52,633 nt of DNA from Bacteroidales bacterium (lineage in GTDB: Bacteria; Bacteroidota; Bacteroidia; Bacteroidales; F082), in contig JALNZT010000033.1 in assembly GCA_023229135.1 (NCBI GenBank), forward strand, positions 1 through 52,633, in the 5' to 3' direction. Shown in pieces: positions 8,093 to 16,000 of this stretch (position 1 is its first letter; the number at the start of each line of letters is the position of its first letter). A model generated the notes under the pieces. That model was not told the DNA's origin. It did not search any database and was given only the letters and a program-made list of their open reading frames with translations. The position numbers were made by a program, and so were the translations under genes.

Positions 8093-9604
8093 ATGAAAAA
8101 ATTAATCTTAGTCCTCGTTTTTCAACTACTCTATCAGGCTTTCTATGCGCAAAATGTTAGCACAGAATTGATTTTGCCGGATTCAATAAAGCTTCAGGAA
8201 AGGAATCTTTTTGAAGACACCTTGTGGGTAATGGATTCCAGTCATACTTATCACCTCAATTATGGGAATTATGGGGCGTGGGAGATGACAAGCACCTATA
8301 CGATAAAAAGTCGGGATGAAATGGGGAACAAATTAACCGCTTTGCGCAAGCAATTAAATTTTTTACAACAAACTTATGAGAACCATGAATTAGATTCTGT
8401 TTTTTATTATGCCGGAACAGACCAGTTACATAGCATTAAAACACTTGGATGGAACTCGCTTGACGAAGTATGGATGGATAATGGATATAGTTTAGTAGGT
8501 GCAAATGGTAAACTTCTTGAATCGTACTCAAAAGGGTGGAATACACGCGATAATCAATATTCTTCCGGCTCAAGGTTACTCAACATATTTGAGGATGATA
8601 TGATTTCGGTGGTGGAATATCAACACTATGTTCCGGAAAATGACCTTTGGTTGCCCACCCGAAAAACGGAATATTTGTATGATGACTTTGGGAATGTAAG
8701 TTTGTCGTTCACCACAGTATGGAATAATGAAGCAGCACTTTGGGAGAACCAGAGAAAAAGGGTACGGCAATTTGATGAATTATTAAATATTACGGATGTT
8801 TATGAGTATTCCTGGAATGCAAATTCATCAGTATGGGACAGCGCAGGGCATATTCAATATACTTATAATATTGATCATCAGATTGATACCTTATTAATCT
8901 ATAATTGGAGTCAAGAAGAAAACAAATTCATTTACGACAGATTGAGTACTTATAAATATGAATCAGCGGATATTAGAAGCGAAATGATAACAAAGAAATT
9001 TAATCCTGCATTGCAAAAATGGCAAAATAGCACAAAATATGAATATCATTTTAACGGCTTAGATAATACAACTATTAGCTTTGAAGGAGACACAATAAAT
9101 GATACCTGGATTCCAAGAAACCGCCAGTTTCAATCGTTTAACAGTCAGGGTCAACCTGATACAACGCAATCTGAACGCTGGAATTTAGAACTAAACAATT
9201 GGGAATATGCATATAGCATCGTGAATATTTTTGATGAACGGTATAATCAAACAGAAGAAAATTTATATGACTGGGGAAACCAACAAAACAACTGGGAATT
9301 GCAGCGACAGACAATCTATTACTGGTCTCCATTTAATCCGCTTGCTATCAGTGAATATGATAATGTTTCGGTGCGTATTTACCCAAATCCGGCAATATCC
9401 AAACTAAATATAGAACTTACTAATGATTATAATGCTGAGAAAATCTCCATCGAAATTATAGATGTCAATGGTCGAATTATTTCAAAATCGGGCCATAAAT
9501 CCCGATTTATTCAACTTGATGTCTCAGGATTAGAACGTGGACTTTACCTCGTTAAAATTCAAAACAACGAAGCTTTAATTACGCGGAGAGTTATTATTCA
9601 ATAG
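8093..9604 (+). CDS. Secreted repeat protein with T9SS sorting domain
   Basis: A 503-residue exported protein with a signal peptide ending near residue 19 (YQAFYA-Q). From about residue 100 to 415 it has aromatic repeats of roughly 35-40 residues, with pairs such as YEYSWNANSSVWDSAGHIQY and WNLELNNWEYAYSIVNIFDE. The period and composition recall the beta-hairpin repeats of RHS/YD and related surface proteins, but I do not claim that family. The T9SS tail from about residue 427 (RIYPNPAISKLNIEL to GLYLVKIQNNEALITRR) closely matches the tail of the previous gene. A weak -7 box TACCTTTA lies at 7987-7994. Confidence 0.82.
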   Translation: MKKLILVLVFQLLYQAFYAQNVSTELILPDSIKLQERNLFEDTLWVMDSSHTYHLNYGNYGAWEMTSTYTIKSRDEMGNKLTALRKQLNFLQQTYENHELDSVFYYAGTDQLHSIKTLGWNSLDEVWMDNGYSLVGANGKLLESYSKGWNTRDNQYSSGSRLLNIFEDDMISVVEYQHYVPENDLWLPTRKTEYLYDDFGNVSLSFTTVWNNEAALWENQRKRVRQFDELLNITDVYEYSWNANSSVWDSAGHIQYTYNIDHQIDTLLIYNWSQEENKFIYDRLSTYKYESADIRSEMITKKFNPALQKWQNSTKYEYHFNGLDNTTISFEGDTINDTWIPRNRQFQSFNSQGQPDTTQSERWNLELNNWEYAYSIVNIFDERYNQTEENLYDWGNQQNNWELQRQTIYYWSPFNPLAISEYDNVSVRIYPNPAISKLNIELTNDYNAEKISIEIIDVNGRIISKSGHKSRFIQLDVSGLERGLYLVKIQNNEALITRRVIIQ

Positions 9605-9750
9605 GAGTTGAAAATGGCGTTTTGGAGTGATGTGATTCCAACATCACTATTCCATATAACAGCAACTAATAAATTCAATGCGTAATTTATGGTTTTAAAA
9701 AAAAGTCTATTTGGGAACAGTCCCTTAGCTCTTGTTAACGTGCAATATTA

Positions 9751-10059
9751 TTAGGACAAAAATGTCAATCCAATCCTGCGATTTAATCCCTTTTCAAAGA
9801 TTCTTATTAATGTTGAAAGTTGAATATTTCCTTTTGCATTTTCAATTTTTGAAATATAACTCTTTTTAGTTCCAGATTTTTCAGCTAATTGCTCCTGTGT
9901 CATATTTGCCTCTTTTCGTGCTTGTTTCAACATTTCACTAATAATAAACATCTGAGCTTGTTCTTCGTATTCATTTCTACTCTCAGTACCGAGTTTTCCA
10001 TGTTCTTTTTCAATCAACTCATCAAATGTCTTAATTCCACTATACTTATCCATAATCAT
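9751..10059 (-). CDS. higA: HigA-type XRE-family antitoxin
   Basis: A 102-residue protein with an acidic helical N-terminus and a C-terminal Cro/C1-type helix-turn-helix at about residues 50-90; TQEQLAEKSGTKKSYISKIE is the helix-turn-helix core. It overlaps the end of the toxin gene by 4 bp (ATGA), so translation is likely coupled. Toxin first, antitoxin second is the HigBA order. The antitoxin normally neutralises the toxin and represses the operon; a perfect palindrome just upstream of the toxin gene is the likely operator. Confidence 0.9.
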   Translation of the reverse strand: MIMDKYSGIKTFDELIEKEHGKLGTESRNEYEEQAQMFIISEMLKQARKEANMTQEQLAEKSGTKKSYISKIENAKGNIQLSTLIRIFEKGLNRRIGLTFLS

Positions 10060-10394
10060 GATTTTTTAATTTGAAAATATTCGTTTTTTAAACGCATCGC
10101 TCTTTCAATCTCATCCTTTGGCGTTTTTTGTGTCTTTTTTTGAAATCCATTTAATAAAACAACCAATTGACCTTTGTCAAAACAACAAAAAACACGGTAA
10201 ATATTTGATTGATATTCAATCCTAATCTCAAAAAGTCCTTTGTAACCTTTAATTGGAGAGAGGAATTTATCAGGAACTCTATCCACTTGCTTAATCAGTT
10301 CAAAGACAAATTGGATTTTCGCTTTAACCTTAATATCAAGGTTTTTATAAAAACCCAAGAAATAATCACCGTGAAATATTATTTGTCTAACCAC
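10056..10394 (-). CDS. higB: HigB/Gp49-type mRNA interferase toxin
   Basis: A 112-residue RelE-superfamily protein. The core LFEIRIEYQSNIYRVFCCFD (54-73) followed by LLNGFQKKTQKTP (80-92) is the signature of the HigB/phage Gp49-like group, in which K/T residues of the KKTxKTP motif lie near the RNA-cleaving site. Known members cut mRNA on the ribosome. The only start that keeps the N-terminal strand is GTG at 10394; it lies 8 bp from the operator palindrome, leaving little room for a ribosome binding site. Confidence 0.9.
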   Translation of the reverse strand: MVRQIIFHGDYFLGFYKNLDIKVKAKIQFVFELIKQVDRVPDKFLSPIKGYKGLFEIRIEYQSNIYRVFCCFDKGQLVVLLNGFQKKTQKTPKDEIERAMRLKNEYFQIKKS

Positions 10395-10402
10395 GCGGCA
10401 AA

Positions 10403-10420
10403 GTTATCTTAAAAGATAAC
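10403..10420 (-). promoter_or_regulatory. Palindromic operator of the higBA operon
   Basis: GTTATCTT-AA-AAGATAAC is a perfect inverted repeat with 8-bp arms and a 2-bp spacer, 8 bp upstream of the higB GTG. Size and position fit a binding site for an XRE-family antitoxin dimer. On the minus strand a TACTTTG box (10426-10432) with an upstream TTTG about 20 bp away could be the promoter, overlapped by this operator. Confidence 0.7.
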
Positions 10421-10498
10421 ATGTTCAAAGTATTTGAAATAAAATTTATTTTCAAAAGCGATTTTTACATGCACCCTGTATAGAACGTGCATTCACAT

Positions 10499-11662
10499 TT
10501 AATACTCAAAAGTTCCGTACACACTTTTGATGGTCAGTTTTTTCTGTTTGGCGGCTTCTACATGGCCGATTATTTGCGCCTCTACCTTGAATTGTCTGGC
10601 TATCTTAATCATTTCAAGGGCGGATGCTTTGTCGGTATAGATTTCCATCCGGTGGCCCATATTGAAAACTTTATACATCTCCTGCCAATCTGTGCCGGAG
10701 CTTTCCTGAATCAGGTGGAAAAGGGGAGGAGTAGCAAATAAATTGTCCTTGACAATATGTAGGTTTTCAACAAAATGAAGCACTTTTGTTTGTGCGCCTC
10801 CGCTGCAATGGATCAGGCCATTGATTTTATGACGAAATTTTTCGATGATGGGTTTCATCACCGGCGCATAAGTGCGTGTAGGAGCCAGCACCAATTGGCC
10901 GGCATTTACGCCTTCAACTTCAGTGGGATCTGTTAGTTTGTGCTTTCCACTATAAATCAGCTCGGAATTGATTTTAGGATCAAAGCTTTCCGGGTATTTT
11001 TCAGCAAGGTATTTGCTGAAAACATCATGCCTCGCAGAGGTAAGTCCGTTGCTGCCCATGCCGCCATTGTAGCTGCTTTCGTAGCTGGCTTGTCCAAAAG
11101 AAGCCAAACCAACAATAACATCGCCGGGCTGAATATTATTTTCTATCACCTGATCGCGCCTGATACGCGCGGTAACGGTGCTGTCAACGATGACGGTTCT
11201 CACCAGATCGCCTACATCGGCAGTTTCGCCTCCCGTAAGATGAATTCCTATTCCCTGATTTCGAAGATTTTCCAGAAATCGCTCTGTGCCATTAATCAGG
11301 GCAGCAATCACCTCGCCGGGAATTTGATTTTTATTGCGACCAATCGTAGAAGATAAAAGCATGCCATCGGTAACGCCCACACACAATAAATCGTCGGTAT
11401 TCATCACGATGGCATCTTGTGCAATGCCTTCCCAAACGCTCAGATCGCCGGTTTCTTTCCAGTAAAGATAAGCCAGTGACGATTTTGTACCGGCACCATC
11501 AGCGTGCATAATATTGCAATAATCAGGATCATTGCCCAGAATATCCGGGATGATTTTACAGAAAGCATAGGGATAAAGTCCTTTATCCAGGTTTTTTATG
11601 GCATTATGCACGTCTTCTTTTCCGGCTGAAACACCACGTTGCTGGTAGCGCTGATCACTCAT
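10499..11662 (-). CDS. purM: Phosphoribosylformylglycinamidine cyclo-ligase (AIR synthase)
   Basis: Closes the imidazole ring of AIR with ATP in purine synthesis, in the cytoplasm. At 387 residues it is longer than E. coli PurM (about 345), as in the Bacteroidota form. Visible signatures are HADGAGTKS (53-61, ATP/substrate loop), DAIVMNTDDLLCVG (83-96), GGETADVGDLV (144-154) and a C-terminal NMGHRMEIY. It begins 3 bp after the PorE-like gene ends, so tatA, that gene and purM look like one transcription unit. The metabolic gene has no obvious link to its neighbours. Confidence 0.95.
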   Translation of the reverse strand: MSDQRYQQRGVSAGKEDVHNAIKNLDKGLYPYAFCKIIPDILGNDPDYCNIMHADGAGTKSSLAYLYWKETGDLSVWEGIAQDAIVMNTDDLLCVGVTDGMLLSSTIGRNKNQIPGEVIAALINGTERFLENLRNQGIGIHLTGGETADVGDLVRTVIVDSTVTARIRRDQVIENNIQPGDVIVGLASFGQASYESSYNGGMGSNGLTSARHDVFSKYLAEKYPESFDPKINSELIYSGKHKLTDPTEVEGVNAGQLVLAPTRTYAPVMKPIIEKFRHKINGLIHCSGGAQTKVLHFVENLHIVKDNLFATPPLFHLIQESSGTDWQEMYKVFNMGHRMEIYTDKASALEMIKIARQFKVEAQIIGHVEAAKQKKLTIKSVYGTFEY

Positions 11663-11665
11663 AGC

Positions 11666-14119
11666 TTATTTGAATATCAGGGATTTTTTCTGGGTATTAA
11701 ACTCAAAACTACCGAATTGATTCAACAGTTTTTGACCAAAAGTGAAGTCGTAGCGGCTGTTATGAAATACCGTTACTTCTACGTTCTCAAGGTTGCGGTT
11801 AGCTATACGCAGATTTTTGAATACAATGACAGCGCGGTCAGCGATATTTCCGGCCTCCAGCACGCGGCTTATTTCACCTTTGAAATTGTCTTTGTTGATG
11901 ATTCCTTTGTTGAGCAATTCAAGCGCTTTTTTCAGTGAGATGGTTGGCTCGGAACCGCTATCGTAAACAAAGGTTTCGGAATAGCCTTCCAGGTTAAATG
12001 GCACTTCAAAAAGGCCTGCGGTATTTTGGATAAAAGGCACTTGATTATCCGCAGGATTTAGCCTGATTGCCACGTTTTCGCTGATGGCCTGCGCACTTGA
12101 TTTAGGCACGAAATCTTTGCTCAAAACTTTGAACTCGGTACGCCTGTTTAGCTGATGTGCGGCTTCTTTTTCGTCATTGGATTCCAGCGAATTGACATAA
12201 TCTTCGGTAAGCTCAGTGCCTTCCTTAAACGTAAAACCATTTGTTGTGATGGTTTTGGTGAGCTTTCGTGGCGACCTTTCTCCATATCCTTTTGCAACTA
12301 AGCGTGCGCCGTCTATTCCTCTGATAATGAGATAGTCAACAACAGATTGCGCCCTTCTTTGCGAGAGTACATCGTTGCGTTCGTCGGTATCGCGGCTGTC
12401 GGTATGCGAAGCCAGCTCAACGGTGATTGTCGGGTTTTCCTGCAAGGTTTCGATCAGGCCTTGCAACGAATCTTCGTATTGTGGCTTGAGTTCCCAGCGT
12501 GCCAGATCGTATAGAATATCCGGCAGCACGATGGGTTCTTCGGGAATGGGTTCGAGGTCGAAATCCTTCACGAAATCGCGGCTAAATTCAACGCCAACGG
12601 TAGTTATTACCGCGGTTGCCGTGAAATAGTTGTCCTTGTCCACGACAATCTCGTAAGTGGTATTTTTGTTCATCTGGCTGTCAGAAAACAGGAAATAGCC
12701 TTTCTCGTTGGTACGCGTACTCACGCTCATACCGTTTGATCCAACCAGTTGTATGCTTGCACCCGATACAAATTGCAGGGTTTTAACATCTTTCACGGTA
12801 CCTTCGAGGGTAAACAACACGGGCGGTTCGATAAAATAATACAGGTTATCGGTTCCCCGGATATTGTCGCGGTTGCTGGCCAAAAATCCTCTTTCCTCAT
12901 CGGGATGAAACATGATGCTGAAATCATCGGCTGTTGAGTTGATAGGATATTTCAGGTTTACGGGTGGCCCCCAGTTTCCGGCGGTATCTTCTGTTGTCAC
13001 GAAAATATCGAGGCCGCCCATGCCACCATGACCGTCAGATGAAAAATAGAGCGTGGTATCGTTGCGCAGAAACGGGAATACTTCATTTCCTTTAGTATTA
13101 ATGACAGGTCCTAAATTTAGCGGGCGTGAGAAAGGTTGAGATTTGTCATCGCGCAAGGAGACCCAGATATCTTTCTTGCCAAATCCGCCTCTGCGCTCTG
13201 CGGCATAATACATGATAAGTTCGTTTTCGCTGAGGGTTGGGTGGCCAACGATATCGAGTGTGTCAACGCCGATAATTTCTACCGGCACGGGCTCGCCCCA
13301 GTTGCGCCCACTGCGGGTACTCACCATAATTTGGCAGCCTGAGATACGTTTTGCTTCGTTATTGCAGCGTGTGAAATACATTTTATTGAAGGCGCTGTTC
13401 ATAAACGGCGCGCCCTCGCTGGCTTTGGTATTTATTACTTCGTTTTCTTCGAGCAGCACCGGTGCACTCCATTCATCTTTTCTGTCGATACGCGAAGTGA
13501 ATAGATCGCTGAAATCGTTTCCGGTGTAGCCATCTTTTTCTTTGCCGGTGGCATTATCGCGCGTTGAGGTGAAGATGATTTCGTTGAAGTTAGAGCTGGC
13601 CCAGGTTACGCCAAAATCCGATTCGCGTGAGTTGAGCTTCTTGATAGTTGACAATTCGTATTTTGAGGGGTTTTCCATCCATTCCTGCACTAAGGCGGCT
13701 GTTTCGGCACCCAGTTTGCCACGTGGATCATCGGGTACAGCTTCTGCATAAAGCTCATAATAAGTTATGGCGTCTTCAAATTTCTCATTGGTTTTCAGCA
13801 CTTGGGCGAAATGCAGGTAAACTTCAGGATGCGTGAGCGGAAAATCTGTACGTAGCACCCTTTTGTAGGTGGCTTCAGCACGTTTGTAAAGGCCGGTAAG
13901 TCGGTAGCATTCAGCCATTCTGTAGCTTACACGGTTGCGCTCTTCAGGATTTTTCTTTACCCTGTTGTAGGCTTTCTTGTAGGCTTCGGCAGCAATGGTG
14001 TATTGCTTCTTGTCGAAGGCTGCATCGGCATTTTTGGTAGGATTGCGCCTTTGCGCAAAGCTATTTGATGCTATGCTACTGAAAATGATTAGAATAAGAA
14101 TTCTGGCTACTATCTTCAT
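11666..14119 (-). CDS. PorE-like OmpA-family protein with C-terminal retropepsin-like domain
   Basis: An 817-residue envelope protein. In order: signal peptide (1-22), TPR-like helices (30-150), a PD40-type beta-propeller (160-430; repeats such as FTSTRD, FSSDGHGGMGGLDIF, FLASNRDN), a carboxypeptidase regulatory-like domain (435-520), and an OmpA peptidoglycan-binding domain (530-666, SHTDSRDTDERND and NRRTEF). This order matches PorE, a T9SS component linked to peptidoglycan. After it come about 150 extra residues. VPFNLEGYSETFVYDSGSEP carries D-S-G-S (720-723), followed by a helix, LENVEVTVFHN and a FGQKLLNQFG segment, the layout of a retropepsin-like aspartic protease. PorE role and protease activity are inferences. 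Confidence 0.85.
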   Translation of the reverse strand: MKIVARILILIIFSSIASNSFAQRRNPTKNADAAFDKKQYTIAAEAYKKAYNRVKKNPEERNRVSYRMAECYRLTGLYKRAEATYKRVLRTDFPLTHPEVYLHFAQVLKTNEKFEDAITYYELYAEAVPDDPRGKLGAETAALVQEWMENPSKYELSTIKKLNSRESDFGVTWASSNFNEIIFTSTRDNATGKEKDGYTGNDFSDLFTSRIDRKDEWSAPVLLEENEVINTKASEGAPFMNSAFNKMYFTRCNNEAKRISGCQIMVSTRSGRNWGEPVPVEIIGVDTLDIVGHPTLSENELIMYYAAERRGGFGKKDIWVSLRDDKSQPFSRPLNLGPVINTKGNEVFPFLRNDTTLYFSSDGHGGMGGLDIFVTTEDTAGNWGPPVNLKYPINSTADDFSIMFHPDEERGFLASNRDNIRGTDNLYYFIEPPVLFTLEGTVKDVKTLQFVSGASIQLVGSNGMSVSTRTNEKGYFLFSDSQMNKNTTYEIVVDKDNYFTATAVITTVGVEFSRDFVKDFDLEPIPEEPIVLPDILYDLARWELKPQYEDSLQGLIETLQENPTITVELASHTDSRDTDERNDVLSQRRAQSVVDYLIIRGIDGARLVAKGYGERSPRKLTKTITTNGFTFKEGTELTEDYVNSLESNDEKEAAHQLNRRTEFKVLSKDFVPKSSAQAISENVAIRLNPADNQVPFIQNTAGLFEVPFNLEGYSETFVYDSGSEPTISLKKALELLNKGIINKDNFKGEISRVLEAGNIADRAVIVFKNLRIANRNLENVEVTVFHNSRYDFTFGQKLLNQFGSFEFNTQKKSLIFK

Positions 14120-14167
14120 AGGTTTTTCAATGTCGGTAATTGCTTATACAACGAAAAAATCTGTCAA

Positions 14168-14500
14168 TTATTGATTGTCTGATTTTGTTTCGTTTTGATC
14201 TGCTTCCGGGGCATCGCTACCTTGCGGTACAGACTGTTCGTCGGGTAGCGCATGCACTACAGCTTTTGGTTTTTTTGGTACATCGAGATTTATGTTGTCA
14301 ATCTTGACTTCTTTTTCAATACGGTTTATTTCTTTGTTTATCTCGTCTTTAAAACCCGAGGAAGCCCGTTTCATATCATTGATGGTCTTTCCGAGGGTTC
14401 GCGCCACTTCGGGCAATTTTTTAGGGCCTAAAACAACAAAAAGAACTAAAAGTAACAGCAGTATCTCGCCCGTTCCAAAATTAAAAAATAGCAGTGTCAT
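14168..14500 (-). CDS. tatA: Sec-independent translocase protein TatA/TatB family
   Basis: A 110-residue inner-membrane protein with one N-terminal membrane segment (about residues 5-24), the hinge LGPKKLPE (24-31), an amphipathic helix (30-65) and a charged, Asp/Glu/Gln-rich tail. This is the TatA/B/E architecture; TatA forms the pore for folded proteins with twin-arginine signals. Length and tail do not separate TatA from TatB here, and tatC is not in the window. It leads the tatA-OmpA-purM run. Confidence 0.88.
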   Translation of the reverse strand: MTLLFFNFGTGEILLLLLVLFVVLGPKKLPEVARTLGKTINDMKRASSGFKDEINKEINRIEKEVKIDNINLDVPKKPKAVVHALPDEQSVPQGSDAPEADQNETKSDNQ

Positions 14501-14521
14501 AGTTGTCCTTTGTTCAGACTA

Positions 14522-14529
14522 CAAAAGTA
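14522..14529 (-). promoter_or_regulatory. Promoter -7 box for tatA
   Basis: The minus strand reads TACTTTTG, a perfect TAnnTTTG box, 22 bp upstream of the tatA ATG. The spacing to the start is almost the same as for prfA and uvrD. No clear -33 element. Confidence 0.6.
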
Positions 14530-14674
14530 GAAAATATTCGTACATGAATTTTATTGAAAAAGTCTTTAACTTATCTTGTCCCGAATGCCTAAGAATGTCA
14601 TTAGATATAAAATTTTTTATTCCGCTTTGCTTGATTCTGAATAGTTCTTTAAAGATGGAAAGTGCGATCATAAA

Positions 14675-15053
14675 GCCTGTAAGGCTTCCCTGTGCATAAC
14701 GCCCGGATTTATCCGGGTGATAAAGCAGTGAACTAAGTCCTAAGACCCCGTCGGGGTCTCCCAAAGTGAGCTTGAAAGAGCAGATATGTAAGGATATGCA
14801 TGGACTATACTGCAATGGGAAACGCTTACAGCGTTTTATGCCATCCTGCACCACTAACCCCCAAATGAATTTGGGGGTTATGCACAGGATACGCTTACAG
14901 CGTATTACGCTTAAACTCCTTGTAAAAAAGCATATAAGGCCTCTCTATAGACAACGCCCTGATTTATCGGATGAAAATCAAGCTCAAAATGAACTTGTAG
15001 GTTATTTACAGGATACGCTTACAGCGTATTACGCTTAAACTCCTTGCAAAAAA
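14675..15053 (+). repeat. Right hairpin array, tandem unit 1 (379 bp)
   Basis: The unit holds successive short hairpins: GCCTGTAAGGC (14675-14685), linker CCTGTGCATAAC (14689-14700), CCCGGATTTATCCGGG (14702-14717), GACCCCGTCGGGGTC (14744-14758), AAACGCTTACAGCGTTT (14820-14836), CCCCCAAATGAATTTGGGGG (14858-14877), the inverted linker GTTATGCACAGG (14877-14888) and ATACGCTTACAGCGTAT (14889-14905). A decayed second half follows (GCATATAAGGCCTCTCTATA onward). The linker and its two hairpins thus occur head to head, as in BIMEs. The start of the gene-free stretch, 14530-14674, shows nothing else. Confidence 0.9.
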
Positions 15054-15436
15054 GCCTGTAAGGCTTCCCTGTGCATAACGCCCGGATTCATCCGGGTGAT
15101 AAAGCAGTGAACTAAGTCCTAAGACCCCGTCGGGGTCTCCCAAAGTGAGCTTGAAAGAGCAGATATGTAAGGATATGCATGGACTATACAGCAATGGGAA
15201 ACGCTTACAGCGTTTTAAGGCTACTTTGCACAAGCAACCCCCAAATTCATTTGGGGGTTATTTACAGGATACGCTTACAGCGTATTATGCTTAAACTCCT
15301 TGTAAAAAAGCATATAAGGCCTCTCTATAGACAACGCCCTGATTTATCGGATGAAAATCAAGCTCAAAATGAACTTGTAGGTTATGTACAGGATACGTTT
15401 ACAGCATATAACGTTGAAACTCTCAACGAAGTAAAA
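15054..15436 (+). repeat. Right hairpin array, tandem unit 2 (383 bp)
   Basis: Same module order as unit 1. The linker CCTGTGCATAAC is at 15068-15079. The inverted linker has become GTTATTTACAGG. The decayed second half is also present, with the same substitutions as in unit 1 and a different end (ATACGTTTACAGCATATAAC, then GAAACTCTCAACGAAG). The open frames here of about 90-104 codons are by-products of the repeat and are not annotated as genes. Confidence 0.9.
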
Positions 15437-15819
15437 GCCTGTAAGGCTTCCCTGTGCATAACGCCCGGATTTATCCGGGTGATAAAGCAGTGAACCTAGT
15501 CCTAAGACCCCATCGGGGTCTCCCAAAGTGAGCTTGAAAAAGCAGATATGTAAGGATATGCATGGACTATACAGCAATGGGAAACGCTTACAGCGTTTTA
15601 AGGCTACTTTGCACAAGCAACCCCCAAATGAATTTGGGGGTTATTTACAGGATACGCTTACAGCGTATTATGCTTAAACTCCTTGCAAAAAAGCATATAA
15701 GGCCTCTCTATAGACAACGCCCTGATTTATCGGATGAAAATCAAGCTCAAAATGAACTTGTAGGTTATGTACAGGATACGTTTACAGCATATAACGTTGA
15801 AACTCTCAACGAAGTAAAA
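15437..15819 (+). repeat. Right hairpin array, tandem unit 3 (383 bp)
   Basis: Almost identical to unit 2 over its whole length, including the decayed half, which points to recent tandem duplication. The linker CCTGTGCATAAC is at 15451-15462. The stem GACCCCATCGGGGTC differs from units 1 and 2 by one base in the loop region. Confidence 0.9.
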
Positions 15820-15968
15820 GCCTGTAAGGCTTCCCTGTGCATAACGCCCGGATTCATCCGGGTACTAAAGCAGTGAACTAAGTCCTAAGACCCCATCGGG
15901 GTCTCCCAAAGAAAGCCTGAAAAAGCTGATAAATCGGCAAATAGCACTAACTTGAGATGAAAATAATT

Positions 15969-15976
15969 AAATTTGG
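15969..15976 (+). promoter_or_regulatory. Possible -7 box for the RAYT gene
   Basis: TAAATTTG matches TAnnTTTG, 25 bp before the transposase ATG, in the unique sequence between the repeat and the gene. A TTG at 15952-15954 is closer than the usual -33 spacing, so the assignment is weak. Confidence 0.4.
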
Positions 15977-16000
15977 TTTTTATTTTAAATTACGATTATT

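Noticed and set aside
14766..15876. Series of similar 75-104-codon genes in the right array
   Set aside because: They arise from reading through the tandem hairpin units, occur on both strands, and encode no recognisable protein; the underlying DNA is non-coding repeat.
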